64,000 bases of DNA, from positions 124,001-188,000 of the forward strand of contig CAVTXI010000004.1 of the NCBI GenBank assembly GCA_963738615.1. The letters run 5' to 3'. Positions 36,628-47,118 of the stretch are shown here, piece by piece. The notes beneath the pieces are model-generated. The model ran no database searches and was not told the origin of the DNA. It was given only the letters and a program-made list of their open reading frames with translations. The first letter of the stretch is position 1. Each line of letters begins with the position of its first letter. The translations under genes and the position numbers were made by a program. The DNA is from CAVTWY01 sp963738615. Its GTDB lineage: Bacteria; Pseudomonadota; Gammaproteobacteria; Burkholderiales; Burkholderiaceae_C.

Positions 36628-37284
36628 AGGCGATGCGCAAGACGCCCTTGCTGGTGTTCATGGCCGCGGCGGTGCTCGGGTTGGGGGCGCATCGGACGGA
36701 TCGCGCGCGTTGGAAACTCCACGCACGTCCGACGTTGATGACGCGCATGGGTTGTCCGACCCGACGGCAGCGGACGACACAACGACGCCAACCTCCCCCG
36801 TCGCGCAAGAAGCGACCGCGCCGTCATCCCCGACCGTGCCCACGACCGTGCCCACGACCGTGCTCACGCGGTCCTCCGTGACCGTGCCTGCGCCACCGGG
36901 GGCGGACTGGGGCGCCGCGCTCGAGGCGCTGGACTTGTCGCTGATCCAAAGTCGCACGTCGGCATCGACGGCCCAAGCCGATGCGTTCGGCGTGAAGTCG
37001 TGGACGGTGGCACCACCACCGGCGCCGGCGCCGCCTCCCCACCACCGCCTGCGCCACCACCGCCACCTCGAGCGCCGCCGCTGCCGTTCAAGTACATGGG
37101 TTCGATGCAAGAGTCTCCTCAGCGCACCGTGTGGTACCTGACCGAGGGCGAGCAGTTGCACGTGATCGCTGCCGGCGAAACCATCGGCGCCTGGCGCGTC
37201 GATGGCCTGCGTGGCGGCCAGCTCGAGCTGACCTACGTGCCGCTGCAGCAGCGTCGCGCCCTGGCCATCGAAGTGCTGCCGTGA
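36624..37284 (+). pseudogene. PilP/GspC-like proline-rich assembly protein (two frameshifts)
   Basis: ATG 36624 overlaps the previous stop (ATGA). An N-terminal membrane helix (LLVFMAAAVLGLGAH) leads to a long low-complexity Thr/Pro/Ala linker, then ADWGAALEALDLSLIQSR, a second Pro-rich stretch, and a compact C-terminal beta domain (PFKYMGS...GEQLHVIAAGETIGAWRVDGLRGGQLELTYVPLQQRR). This is the layout of the HR-domain proteins that dock on the secretin. Frame breaks lie near 36700 and 37035. The 12-base tandem repeat falls in the linker. Confidence 0.75.
36831..36866 (+). repeat. Three tandem copies of a 12-base repeat
   Basis: The unit CGACCGTGCCCA is repeated three times (the last copy has one change). 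It encodes a Thr-Val-Pro-Thr repeat in the flexible linker of the PilP/GspC-like protein, so copy number could vary without breaking the frame. Confidence 0.8.
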
Positions 37285-39589
37285 ACCCGACGCGACCTAG
37301 CCGCCGCGGCCCCATCGTGCCGGTGGTCCTGCTCGCCGTATCGCTCGCGGCCCTGCTCGCCGCTTGCGGCAGCGTGCAGGAGCAAGGCCGGGGCAGTGGC
37401 CCGGACCGAGGGCATGACCAGCAGACCCTGTCGAAGCTCGAACAGGCGCAGCGCGAGCGCCCGCGCGATGTCGAGGCCCGCATCGAGTACGTGCAAGCGC
37501 TCGAACAGGTCGCCGCGCGCCTGATGACGTTGGCGTCCGCGGCGGGCCGCGGGGCGCCAACGAGGCCGCCGACGCGTTGTACGCGCAGGTGCTGGCGATC
37601 CAACCGGGGCACCAGCGTGCGCGCGAGGGTCAAGCTGCCGTGCAGACCGCGCGGCGCCATGCCACGCTGGCCGCCGATGCGCGCGAGCACCTATCGACGG
37701 GCCGCACGCTGGCCGCCGAGCTGATGGTGCAGTCGATCCTCGCCGAGAACGCCGGGCACTTGGCGGCGCGTGAATTGCAGCGCGAACTGCGGGAGCTCGA
37801 GCGCAAGGCCGAACTCGCCGTGCCGGCGCTTCAGTCCAAGCTGGACAGGAGCCGGTGACGCTCAAGTTCCGCGACGCGCCGGTGAAGCTGGTGATGGAAG
37901 CGCTGGCGCGCTCGGCGGGCATCAACTTCATCCTCGATCGCGAGATTCGCAGTGACCTGCGTGCGTCGATCTACGTGCGCAACGTTCGTGTCGAAGACGC
38001 GCTGGACCTGATCATCCAGAACCACCAGCTCGAAAAGAAGGTGCTCACGCCCAACACGATCCTGGTCTATCCGTCCACGCCACAAAAGCTGCGCGAGCAC
38101 CAGGAATTGGTGATGCGCAGTTTCCAACTCGGCAACGCCGACCCGAAGCAAACGCTGAGCCTGCTGCGCACGATGCTCAAGACGAAAGACCTGTTCGTCG
38201 ACGAGCGCACCAACCTGCTGGTGATGCGCGACACGCCCGAAGCGATCCGCGCGGCCGAGAAGCTGATCGCAGCGCAAGACAAAGCCGACCCCGAAGTGGA
38301 GCTCGAACTCGAAATCCTCGAGGTGTCGCGCAGCAAGATCCGCGAACTGGGCGTCACGTACCCGACCACGTTCACCGGCCCGACCGGCAAGCTCGGCGAC
38401 ATCGCCAAGTTGAGCCGCGGCACCATCGGCGTGGACACGGGGTTCGGGCTGAAGCTGCTGCGCACCGACGGCGACACACGCACGTTGGCCAACCCTCGCG
38501 TGCGCGTGCGCAACCGCGAGAAGGCACGCATCCACGTCGGTGACCGCGTGCCGGTGATCTCGAGCACCATCGTCGGGACCACGGCGGGTGCGGCGGGCGC
38601 CGCGCCGATCACGACTGAACAGATCCAGTACCTGGACGTCGGCATCAAGATCGAGGTCGAGCCGACGATCCATGCCGACGAGTCGGTGGCCGTGCGCGTG
38701 AACCTCGACGTGTCGTCGCTGGGCGCGCAGATCAGAACGAACGCCGGCACGACGGCCTACGAAGTCGGCACCCGCAACGCGACCACAGTGCTGCGTCTGC
38801 GCGACGGCGAGACGCAGGCGCTGATGGGCCTGATCCGCGACGACGACGTGCAGGCCGGATCGGGACTGCCCTTCGTCAGTGAAGCGCCCGTACTGGATCA
38901 CGTGCTGCGGCAACCGGCGCACCGAACGACGCAGCCGCGAGCTGGTGCTGCTGATCACGCCGCGACTGGTGCGCGGACCCGAGCGCATGGATGCGACCGT
39001 GGCCGAGTTCTGGTCGGGCACCGAGGCGGCTGTGCGCACACGTTCGCCCTTCGTCCAACCGCTGCCGGACAAACAGGTGGCCCGCAACGCCGCTGCGTCG
39101 GGGACGACCAACGCCACCCCGGCGGCACCAGCATTGACGAACGCCGCGGCCGCGCCGACAGCGGTGACCTCGCAGCCGCTGGTGCTGTCGTGGAATGCGC
39201 CGCCTTCGATCAAGGCGAACGACGAGTTCGTCGTGACGCTGACGGGGAGCAGCGAAACGCCGCTGCGAGGCGCTTCGCTGCAATTGCGCTACGACGCGGA
39301 CTCGCTCGAGATTCTGAACGTGGGTGACGGCAGCTTCTTTGCCGAGGCCGGCGGCGCGGCCGTCTTCACGCCGCGGATCGACGCCAGCCAAGGCACCGTT
39401 TCTGCCACGCTGGGCGCCTCGGGCGACGCCACAGCCAAGGGGCAGGCATCGCTGCTCGAGGTGCGCGTGCGCGCACGCAAGGTGCCCGCGACACTTCGAA
39501 TCGGCACGATCGTCGGCGTCGATGCGACGAACCAGCGCGTGACGATCGAGGGCAGCGAGACCGCGCTGGTACTCGGAGCGAAGCCGTGA
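37281..39589 (+). pseudogene. Lipoprotein secretin with TPR-like N-terminus and C-terminal cohesin domain (three frameshifts)
   Basis: The reconstructed protein begins with a lipoprotein signal (LAALLAACGS). It has TPR-like helices (ALYAQVLAIQPGHQRAREGQ) and a secretin N1-type domain (VTLKFRDAPVKLVMEALARSAGINFILD). The secretin core follows (ELEILEVSRSKIRELGV, NPRVRVRNREKARIHVGDRVPVI, ELVLLITPRLVRGPERMD). The end is a cohesin-type beta domain (LRGASLQLRYDADSLEILNVGDGSFFAEAGGAAVF). It forms the outer-membrane channel of the machine. Indels near 37550, 37845 and 38890 break it. It is co-translated with its neighbours by stop/start overlaps. Confidence 0.88.
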
Positions 39590-40062
39590 TCAGGTCGGCT
39601 CGGGGCTTCACGCTGATCGAGCTGCTGATGGCCGTATCGATCGCCGCACTGCTCGCGTCGCTGGCCCTGCCGCTCGCCGAACTGGGCGTCAAACGTGGCC
39701 GCGAAGCCGAACTGCGAGCGGCGCTGCGCGACATCCGCGGTGCACTCGATGCGTACAAGCAAGCGGTCGACGACGGCCGTATTTCGCGCAAGGTCGGTGA
39801 CAGTGGCTATCCGCCGAGCCTGCGCGTGCTGACCGAAGGCGTGGACGACGAGCGCAACGCGAAGCGAACCAAGATCTTCTTTCTGCGACGCCTGCCACGC
39901 GACCCACTGCACGCGGACGCGCGCACCGAGGCGGCACAGACGTGGGGGCTGCGCAGCTACGACAGCACTTCGGACGAACCGCGCGAGGGTCGTGACGTGT
40001 ACGACGTGTATTCGCTGTCGTCCGCCGCCGGCATGAACGGCATCGCCTACCGCCGGTGGTGA
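39586..40062 (+). CDS. Pseudopilin (prepilin-type N-terminus)
   Basis: The 158-residue protein starts MIRSARG then FTLIELLMAVSIAALLASLALP, a short prepilin leader with Gly at -1, Phe +1 and Glu +5. The C-terminal part (LRDIRGALDAYKQAVDDGRI ... GYPPSLRVLTEGV ... RLPRDPL) resembles GspG/GspH-type pseudopilins. It begins at GTG 39586, overlapping the secretin stop. It is likely a minor or alternative shaft subunit of the same machine. Confidence 0.9.
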   Translation: MIRSARGFTLIELLMAVSIAALLASLALPLAELGVKRGREAELRAALRDIRGALDAYKQAVDDGRISRKVGDSGYPPSLRVLTEGVDDERNAKRTKIFFLRRLPRDPLHADARTEAAQTWGLRSYDSTSDEPREGRDVYDVYSLSSAAGMNGIAYRRW

Positions 40063-40460
40063 ACGCGAGGCACGCGGGATACGTCATGCGGCTGCAACGC
40101 GCGTTCACGCTGATCGAGCTGCTTGTGGTCATGGCGATCCTCGGCACGCTTCTCTCGCTGGCCGTGCCGCGCTACTACGGCAGCGTCAAGCGCGCCGAGG
40201 AGGCCACGCTGAAGCACAACCTGAGCTTGCTGCGCGAAGCCATCGACAAGCACTACGCCGACAACGGCCGCTACCCCGACACGCTCGACGAGTTGGTCAC
40301 GCGCCGCTACCTGCGCCAGTTGCCGCTCGATCCGATTGCGGGCAGTCGCGACGCGTGGACCCCCGTCGCGCCGCCCGTGCCCGAGCCCGGCCGCGTGTAC
40401 GACGTGAAGAGCAGCGCCCAGGGCGTCTCGATCGACGGCAGCAGTTTCGAATCGTGGTGA
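40056..40460 (+). CDS. Pseudopilin (GspG-like)
   Basis: The best start is ATG 40086 (MRLQRA then FTLIELLVVMAILGTLLSLAVPRYY), a prepilin leader with Ala at -1 and Glu5. GTG 40056 is the earliest possible start and gives 134 residues. The remainder (HNLSLLREAIDKHYADNGRYPDTLDELV...LRQLPLDPIAG) is the typical GspG-like globular part with the conserved YP and D-P-I motifs. It overlaps the preceding pseudopilin gene by seven bases. Confidence 0.9.
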   Translation: MVNARHAGYVMRLQRAFTLIELLVVMAILGTLLSLAVPRYYGSVKRAEEATLKHNLSLLREAIDKHYADNGRYPDTLDELVTRRYLRQLPLDPIAGSRDAWTPVAPPVPEPGRVYDVKSSAQGVSIDGSSFESW

Positions 40461-40481
40461 CCTTCGCGCAGCCGAGTCAAC

Positions 40482-41068
40482 TTGCGCAACCGGCTGGAAC
40501 AGCGCGGGGCGGGTTTTCTGGCGCTGTTGATCACGACCGCACTGATGGCGGCAGCGGCGGCGGCCGGCGTGCAATGGACCAGCCACGTCATCCAGCGCGA
40601 GCGCGAAAAGCAACTGCTGTGGGCGGGCGCGCAGATTCAGCGTGCACTGATGGCGTACGCGCAGACGGCACCCGACGAGGCCACGCGATACCCGCTTGCA
40701 ACTGGACCAACTGCTGCTCGACACAAGAAGCTCGGCATCGCGGCGGCACCTTCGCGAACATCTATCCCGACCCGATGACGACTCGATGGCCGCTGGGCAC
40801 TCGTGCGCGACCCGGCCGGGCCGCATCGTCGGCGTGCACAGCCGCTCGCGAGCGCAGGCCACTGAAGCGAGCACGCTTCGCGGCCGAGGACGTGCGCTTC
40901 GAGAAGGCTGCCAGCTACGCGCAGTGGGTGTTCGGTATGCCGGACGCGGCCGGCACCGCACCCAGCGAGAACGTGACACGCGCGGCGGAGCGTCCGACAG
41001 CACCGCCGAGTCGACGCACACCTCGAGTCGATACCAACCGCGACATTCCGTCGCACCCGAATCGGTGA
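40482..41068 (+). pseudogene. Minor pseudopilin-like protein (frameshifted)
   Basis: TTG 40482 begins LRNRLEQRGAG then FLALLITTALMAAAAAAGVQW, a prepilin-like helix without Glu5. The family continues with HVIQREREKQLLWAGAQIQRALMAYAQTAP, a YP-x-x-L-D-Q-L-L-L-D-T-R motif, IYPDPMTTRWPLG, and FEKAASYAQWVFG, as in a conserved Burkholderiales secretion-locus protein. These parts lie in three frames between 40690 and 40860, so at least three indels are present. It is the last gene of the secretion operon. Confidence 0.75.
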
Positions 41069-41189
41069 GTGAACTGCGGCACATGGCCGCAAAGTGCGTA
41101 CGGACGTTGACCACAAGAATCCACGCCGACCATTCCTTGTTCGTCTCTTGTTCGTCTCTCCAACCGAAGAGCTCACTTCATCGTGAACA

Positions 41190-44100
41190 ATGCCACGTCT
41201 CCTAGCACGATTGATGCTGTCTCATGGCCGCCGTTGCGGCCGTCACGGCGATCACACCGACTCAGGCCATGGTGGCGGCCGGTGATGTTCAGCGCACTCG
41301 GGCGCAAAGTACCCCAGGAACCGTCGTGAAGGACTTCAAGGAAGGCCAGATCATCGTCAGGTTCAAGAGACGGCGTGACGGCCGTCGGTTCGTGACGGCG
41401 AAGCACAGTCAGGGAAGGCAACGTCAAGCTGCGTGAATTCACGACGGGCAACGGCACGATGCATCTGGTGGCCATCTCGCCGGACCAGACGGTCGAGTCG
41501 GCCGCCGCCAAGTACGCGGCTAGATCCTGATCGTCGCGTTCGCCGAACCCAACCTGCGCGTCACGCGCGCAACGCCAGCCCGATGTGGTCAACGGCGTCA
41601 GCAACGACCCGTCGTTCTTCGGGCTCGCAATGGGGACTGAACAACCGACGGCGCGTTGCAGTTCCCGAATTACGTCACCGGGGTCGACATCGGCGCGGTG
41701 TGCAGCGTGGGACTTCACGGTCGGCAGCCCGGACATCGCTGTCATGGTGATCGACTACGGGCATTGACTACGCTGCACCCCGACTTGGCTGCCAACACCT
41801 GGATCAACCCGAACGAGATTCCGGGCAACGGTGTGGACGACGACGGCAACGGCTACATCGACGATGTGCGCGGCATCAACCGCTGTCAGCCCCGTGGAGC
41901 GGCCGCCCAAACCGCCGTTCAGCCAACCGTTCACCACGAAACATCCGGCGGGCGATCCGATCGACGACCTGCTCCGGCCACGGCACGCACGATCTCGGGC
42001 ATCCTGGGCGCGGCGAGCAATGCAGTCGGACTTCGTCGGCGTGGCCTGGAACGTCAAGATGATTCCGTGCAAGGCGCTGGGCAACCCCGACCCGACCGAC
42101 ACTGAGCAATCGCTGCCGTCAGGGATTTCATCGCCGACGCGATCGACTGCCTGGACTACGCCTACACGCTGAAGATGCAGAACGGCATCAACATCGTGGC
42201 GACGAACAACAGCTACGGCGACATCGGTGCGGTATCGCAGGCGCTCGACCGCTGCGCTGGATCGCCAGCGCGAAGCCGGCATCCTCTTCGTCGCGGCCGC
42301 AGGCAACACCGTCGGCGGTGGACAGGACAACGACCTCGTCTCCTTCATTCCGGCCAACGTGGGCCGCCCGAACGCGATCTCGGTGGCGTCCCACGACGGC
42401 CTGGACGCACTGTGGGTGGGTTCGCACTTCGGGCGCCGCAGCGGTGCACTTGTCTGCGCCCGGCAGCTGAACATCTGGAGCGCGATGCCGCAGAACGACT
42501 ATCGAAGCCAATGCGACGGCACGTCGATGGCGGCGCCGCACGTCGTCGGCACCGCGGTGCTGCTCAAGGCGCAGGATCCCGTCGCGTGACTGGCGGGCGA
42601 TCCGCAACCTGATCCTCAGCGGTTCCGTGCCAAGCGCCTCGATGGCCGGCAAGTCCGTCAGCGGCGGCAGACTCAGCGCATTCGGCGCGATGAGCTGCAA
42701 TAACAAGCCGCTCTTCTCGGTGGTCTCGCTTGCCGACTGCATTCACGGTGGGTCAGCCGGCCAGGGTGTCGGCACTAAGCATCAACTGCGCATCGCCTGT
42801 CGGCCCCGTCACCGCCGTCACGTCGAACGGTGAGACTTTCGCGCTCGTCGACGACGGCACGCAGGGCGACGTGCACGCGGGCGACGGTGAGTTCACCGCC
42901 ACGTGGACGCCTGTCCAGCCGTTCGCCGCCATCACCTTCCAGTCGCCGGCCGGCAGCGAGGTTGTCGACATGGTCGATCTGACCGTCACGGGCGTCAGCG
43001 GCCCGACCAGTGCGACCCGCGGCACCACCGATCGCGGTCAACGCCACGGTCTCGAACCCGACCACCAAGGCAGCGCCCGCGACCACCGTCAACTACTACC
43101 TGTCGATCGACGGCGTCATCACCACAGTCGGACACGCTGGCGTGCACCATCGCGGTTCCTGCGAGCATCGGCGGGCAACAGCAGGCGGCGCCGTGCAGCG
43201 CGCTGATTCCTACCACGCTGGCCCCGGGTTCCTACTTCATCGGCGCGATCGTCGACCCGGCGAACCAGATCGACGAGGGCAACGAAACGAACAACGCCGC
43301 CACCGGCAACCAGATCGCGATCAATGCCATCTCGATTGACCTGTTGGTGTCGGCACTGATTGGCCCAGCCACGGGGTTCACCGGTGAATTGATCACGGTC
43401 AACGCGACCGGTGTCGAACGGCGGCGCCACGGCTGCACCCGCGTCGACGCTGAACCTTTACCTGTCGAGCGACGCGGTCATCGACGGCGCGGCTCCCGAC
43501 GTGTCGCTGGGCACGGTTGCGATCAATGCGCTGGCCGGCGGCGCCAGCCAGAGCTTCACGGCGTCGGTGCGCGTGCCGGTGACGTTGCCACCCGGTGGCT
43601 CGCTACATCGGTGCCATCGCCGACGGCCCGAACGTGATCGTCGAGACCAATGAGGGCAACAACTCTCGTGCGACGGCAACGCTCGTGACCACGTCGACGC
43701 GCAACATCGACTACACGGTCACCGCCGTCAGCGGCCCGACCAGCATCTCGAACGGTCAGTCCAGAACCTTCAGTGCAACGGTTAAAAACCAAGGCACCGT
43801 CACGGCGCCGGCCAACGCAGTGCGCTGGTACCTGTCGGCTTGACACCACGTTCCAGGCGGCCACCGACTTCGCCGTGGGTCAAGGCCAACATACGCTACG
43901 CTCGCGGCGGGTGCGTCGACGCACGGCGAGCGTCTCGTTGTCAGCGCCCACCACGATCCCAGCCGGAAGCTACTATCGTGATCGCCGTTGTCGACCCTGA
44001 CGACGCGGTGGCGGAAACCAACGCGACCAACAATACCCGAACCACCAACGTCGACGTGTCGCGCTGTCCTACACGGTCGACTTGTCGCTCGACGGCGCTG

Positions 44101-44937
44101 TCCTCACCCACCACCGCCGTCCACAGGCGGCAACTACACGTTCACCAGCACCGTGAGGAACGACGGCGGCTGCTGCGACCAGCGCAAGCCGGTCAAGGTC
44201 GACCTTCTACGTGATGAGCGGACAGTTCGGCCGATCCGCTGGATCCCAGCTCACGCGAGCCGCGTCAGCGCCGATCGCCAGCAGCACCGTCGCCGCGATC
44301 CCGGGCGGTGCATCGGTCAAGCGTGAACGCGACGGCTGCGATGCGTACCGGGTTGTCGAGCGGCACCTTCTACGTGTCCGCAGTCGTCGACCCGGATCGT
44401 GCAAGTCTCCGAATCCTCGGAGTCGAACAACCGTCAGGCTTGGGCAGCACGGTGACCGTGTCCCACGGTCCGGACGTGGTCATCAGCGCCGTGTCGACGC
44501 CGACGCCGCTGACACGCGGTGCGGCGGCTACGGTGTCGGCGACGGTGGTCAACCAGGGCAACGGGCGCGATCGGGGCTGCGACCGACCGAGACGTGATCG
44601 CTCGGCAACTCGTCGAAGTCGATCACCGTGGGCGTCTACCTGTCGACCAACTCGAACATCACGGCATACGACCGCCGCATCGGCACGATCGTCGTGAGTT
44701 CACTTGCGGCAGGCCAGTCGCTGCACGCTGCCGATCACGGCGAGCATTCCGACCGATCTCGCAACGGGCAACTACTACATAGGTGCTATCGCCGACAGCA
44801 ACGGCACAGTTCGCGAGAGTAACGACCAGAACAACTCTCGTGCCGGGCAGCCTAGTCGAACTGTGCAGCTAGTGCGAAGACAGCGCAAGTCACGCTCACA
44901 CCTATCCATTTGTCCATCCCACTGGAGAAGAACTTGA
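41190..44937 (+). pseudogene. Secreted S8 subtilisin-like protease with CARDB repeats (many frameshifts)
   Basis: A signal peptide (MPRLLARLMLS...AAVAAVTAITPTQA) and propeptide (GQIIVRFK, VAFAEPNLRV) precede the catalytic domain. The triad is visible across frames: Asp in IAVMVIDYG (about 41745), His in GHGTH (about 41983), Ser in DGTSMAAPHVVG (about 42525). After a linker, about five CARDB-type beta domains follow (43030-44870), each with V-D-P/A-D-x-x-x-x-I-x-E-x-N-E-x-N-N. CARDB domains mediate surface or matrix adhesion. More than 15 indels disrupt the gene as read. Its position suggests a substrate of the upstream secretion system. Confidence 0.85.
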
Positions 44938-46020
44938 ATGAAGAAGCACCGACACCAGCGGCAAGCGGGGTATCGCTCGTCTTGCCATGGCAGTCGACCA
45001 CTGACCTTCCTGGCTAGCGCTGCGGTACACGCGGCGGGCCTCGTCGGAACGACGTTCCCCGCGGGCTTCGCGGTTCCGCAGGACGCGTCATTGGGCACGC
45101 CGGTGATCGGCTTCGGCGCAGTCAGGCCGGGTCGTGCGCACGCCCGTGGTTTTCCTCCATGGCAATGGCGGCGTGCCCTACGAGAATTTCGCCTGCACCC
45201 GTGTGGAGCACCAACATCCAGAGCGATGGCCCGGTTTGCCGCCGACTCGGGCTACAACACCAGCGAACTGTGGGCGTTGGGTTATCAAGGTGACCAGTGC
45301 GACCTTGCGCTTTAACCCGGCGCTGATGTCGAGCCTGGCGCACACCAACACCGCCAACGTGCCCGATCTGCGTGCATTCATCCGCTCGGTCCTGACGTTC
45401 ACCGGGGTCACCCGCGTCGACATCGTTGGGCATCGCATGGGCGTGACGCTGGCACGTGAGTTGATCCGGAGCCAGCAGAGGCAGCGTGCGGCGCATGGTC
45501 GCAATCGCGGGCCCGAACGGCGGCACGATTCGATAAGGAGCACACCCTGAAAAGTCCTGGGCCTTCGGCACAGCCGGCAACTTCAGAGCCAGCGACGCCG
45601 GTGTGCCAGGAGCTGGGTTGACCAGCACGCGTCCCTGACCCCTCTGAATGAGCGTCCAAGCACGCAAACGCACCCGTGTGTCGACGACAGTGCCAACCAT
45701 GGTGATTCGAAACGCCGACGCGGACTACACGCATCTGTCGGCGCCGGACGGGGTACTACAAGGCGATCCCGTCGGTCGACTACTTGGGCGTTCCCGACCG
45801 ACTTCTCGGACAGCGCACTCGTGCCGGGCGCAACCGTTCCGACATCCAGCTAACCGGGGCAGGCGGCCTTGACCCGTGGTTGTTCACGGCGCATGTCTGC
45901 GGCATTGCCAACTCACCCACGACGTGGCAGCACGCGATCTCTTACTTGCGAGCGCATTCAATGTCAGGGCGAGCGGTCGCCACGGCCCCCTTGCTCGCAT
46001 CGAGCAAGGGCACGACCGAA
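44938..46020 (+). pseudogene. Secreted alpha/beta-hydrolase lipase-like protein (frameshifted)
   Basis: ATG 44938 follows GGAG; a signal region (FLASAAVHAAGL) precedes the fold. Lipase landmarks across frames are the oxyanion-hole stretch RTPVVFLHGNGG, YNTSELWALGYQGDQCD, the nucleophile elbow VDIVGHRMGVTLA, MVAIAGPNGG, and a C-terminal DYTHLSAPDG with the likely catalytic His. The elbow reads G-H-R-M-G where G-H-S-M-G is expected; CGC instead of AGC is one base away. Several indels break it. It is co-oriented with the protease and closed by the terminator at 46029. Confidence 0.75.
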
Positions 46021-46028
46021 GATCGGAT

Positions 46029-46060
46029 ACGGCCGACACAAGGTGTCGGCCGTGTTCTTT
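46029..46060 (+). terminator. Rho-independent terminator after the lipase gene
   Basis: A perfect 11-bp GC-rich stem (46029-46039 with 46043-46053), loop AAG, is followed by TGTTCTTT on the plus strand. There is no T-run on the minus side, so it serves the plus-strand protease/lipase transcript and separates it from the convergent copper cluster. Confidence 0.85.
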
Positions 46061-46109
46061 GCGGACGCCCGCGCATTCAAGGCCCCAGCAGTGCACTTCG
46101 GGCGCGGGT

Positions 46110-47060
46110 GACGCAGCGCCTGGCACCTCGGCATCGATGGACTCGCGCCCGCGAACGCGACGCAAGTGGTCATTGATCGAACACGGGCCACCTCGAAGGG
46201 GGTCACCCTGGGCTTCGAGTCCGCTGCCTCAACCTTCGACAATGTGCATGTCCGGCGGCCGTTTCAATCACGCCGGAGACGGCTCCGGGTGCGAGCGCGA
46301 AGGCAGCATCTTCTATCGGCTTGGGCTGCTCACCCCTCCCGAAGAGCGTCGAGCTCGCCGGGCCAGCTTCGCGTCGCGTCATCAGAATGCTGCCGCGCCA
46401 GCGCGCCTCGAAGTCCTCGCCAGCGCGCACGCGCGCCAGCAGCCCGGCAATGCGTGTATCGCGCCTTGGTTTTTGTTAAGCGGTCGGCTCCAGCCAGCAT
46501 TGCGACGACGATGTGACGGGCGCGCACGCGCTCGAGCTTGCTTAAACCAGCGAGGGTTGGCGGCGTAGAGACTGGGGGCGACGTCGCGATCGTTGAACAC
46601 GCACGTCACGCTCGACCACGTGCTGCGCGTAACGATCAGCCGAGCAACATGCCGATGCACATGGTGTCGGTGTGAAGCCTCGTCATGACCGCGGCGCTGC
46701 AGGTCTTGGACGGTCCGGCCTCATGGCTTGGCGTGTTGCTGCCTGGCAGCGTCGATTGCACGCGGCAACGTCGTCTTCGTCCGCGACCAGTTTCGTGCGC
46801 TTCGCCTCTTTGCCACAGAAGCTCGACGCCAATCAGCCGTTCGAGCGCCTCGTGTTTAAACGCCTTCGCTTTGTCGGGGTCCTGCAGGCGTGGAATGTTG
46901 ACCTTGCGGGTTCGCGCAGGATCTCGTCGAACTGGCGATCAAGCTCCTCCTGCGTGATCGGTGCGCCGTTCACACGCGCCATCGTCTGGCCTTGCGCGAA
47001 CGCTGGCGGGACAGGCCGACAAAGCCGCCAAAACCACCACGCAAGAACCGTCGGACGCAT
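46110..47060 (-). pseudogene. Parvulin-type periplasmic peptidyl-prolyl isomerase (frameshifted)
   Basis: Reading the minus strand from ATG 47060, a signal-like start (MRPTVLAWWFWRLC...AFAQG) leads into ARVNGAPITQEELDRQFDEILRE, typical of SurA/PpiC chaperone domains. Further down are VRARHIVVAMLAGAD, LLARVRAGEDFEALARQHSDD and LFGRGEQPKPIEDAAFALAPGAVSGVIETAAG. That is the rotamase core with its conserved His, Phe and Gly residues. These pieces are in different frames (breaks near 46890, 46830, 46690, 46610, 46520, 46430, 46260). The C-terminus is unclear. It probably helps fold the large exported proteins of the cluster. Confidence 0.75.
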
Positions 47061-47118
47061 GGCCAAGCGTTGCCAAAAAGCAAGCCACACACCTCGGTTG
47101 TACGTCGGGCAAACGTCA

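Noticed and set aside
37831..39213. Minus-strand open frame of 460 codons antisense to the secretin
   Set aside because: It mirrors the secretin codons and has no start context or homologous motif.
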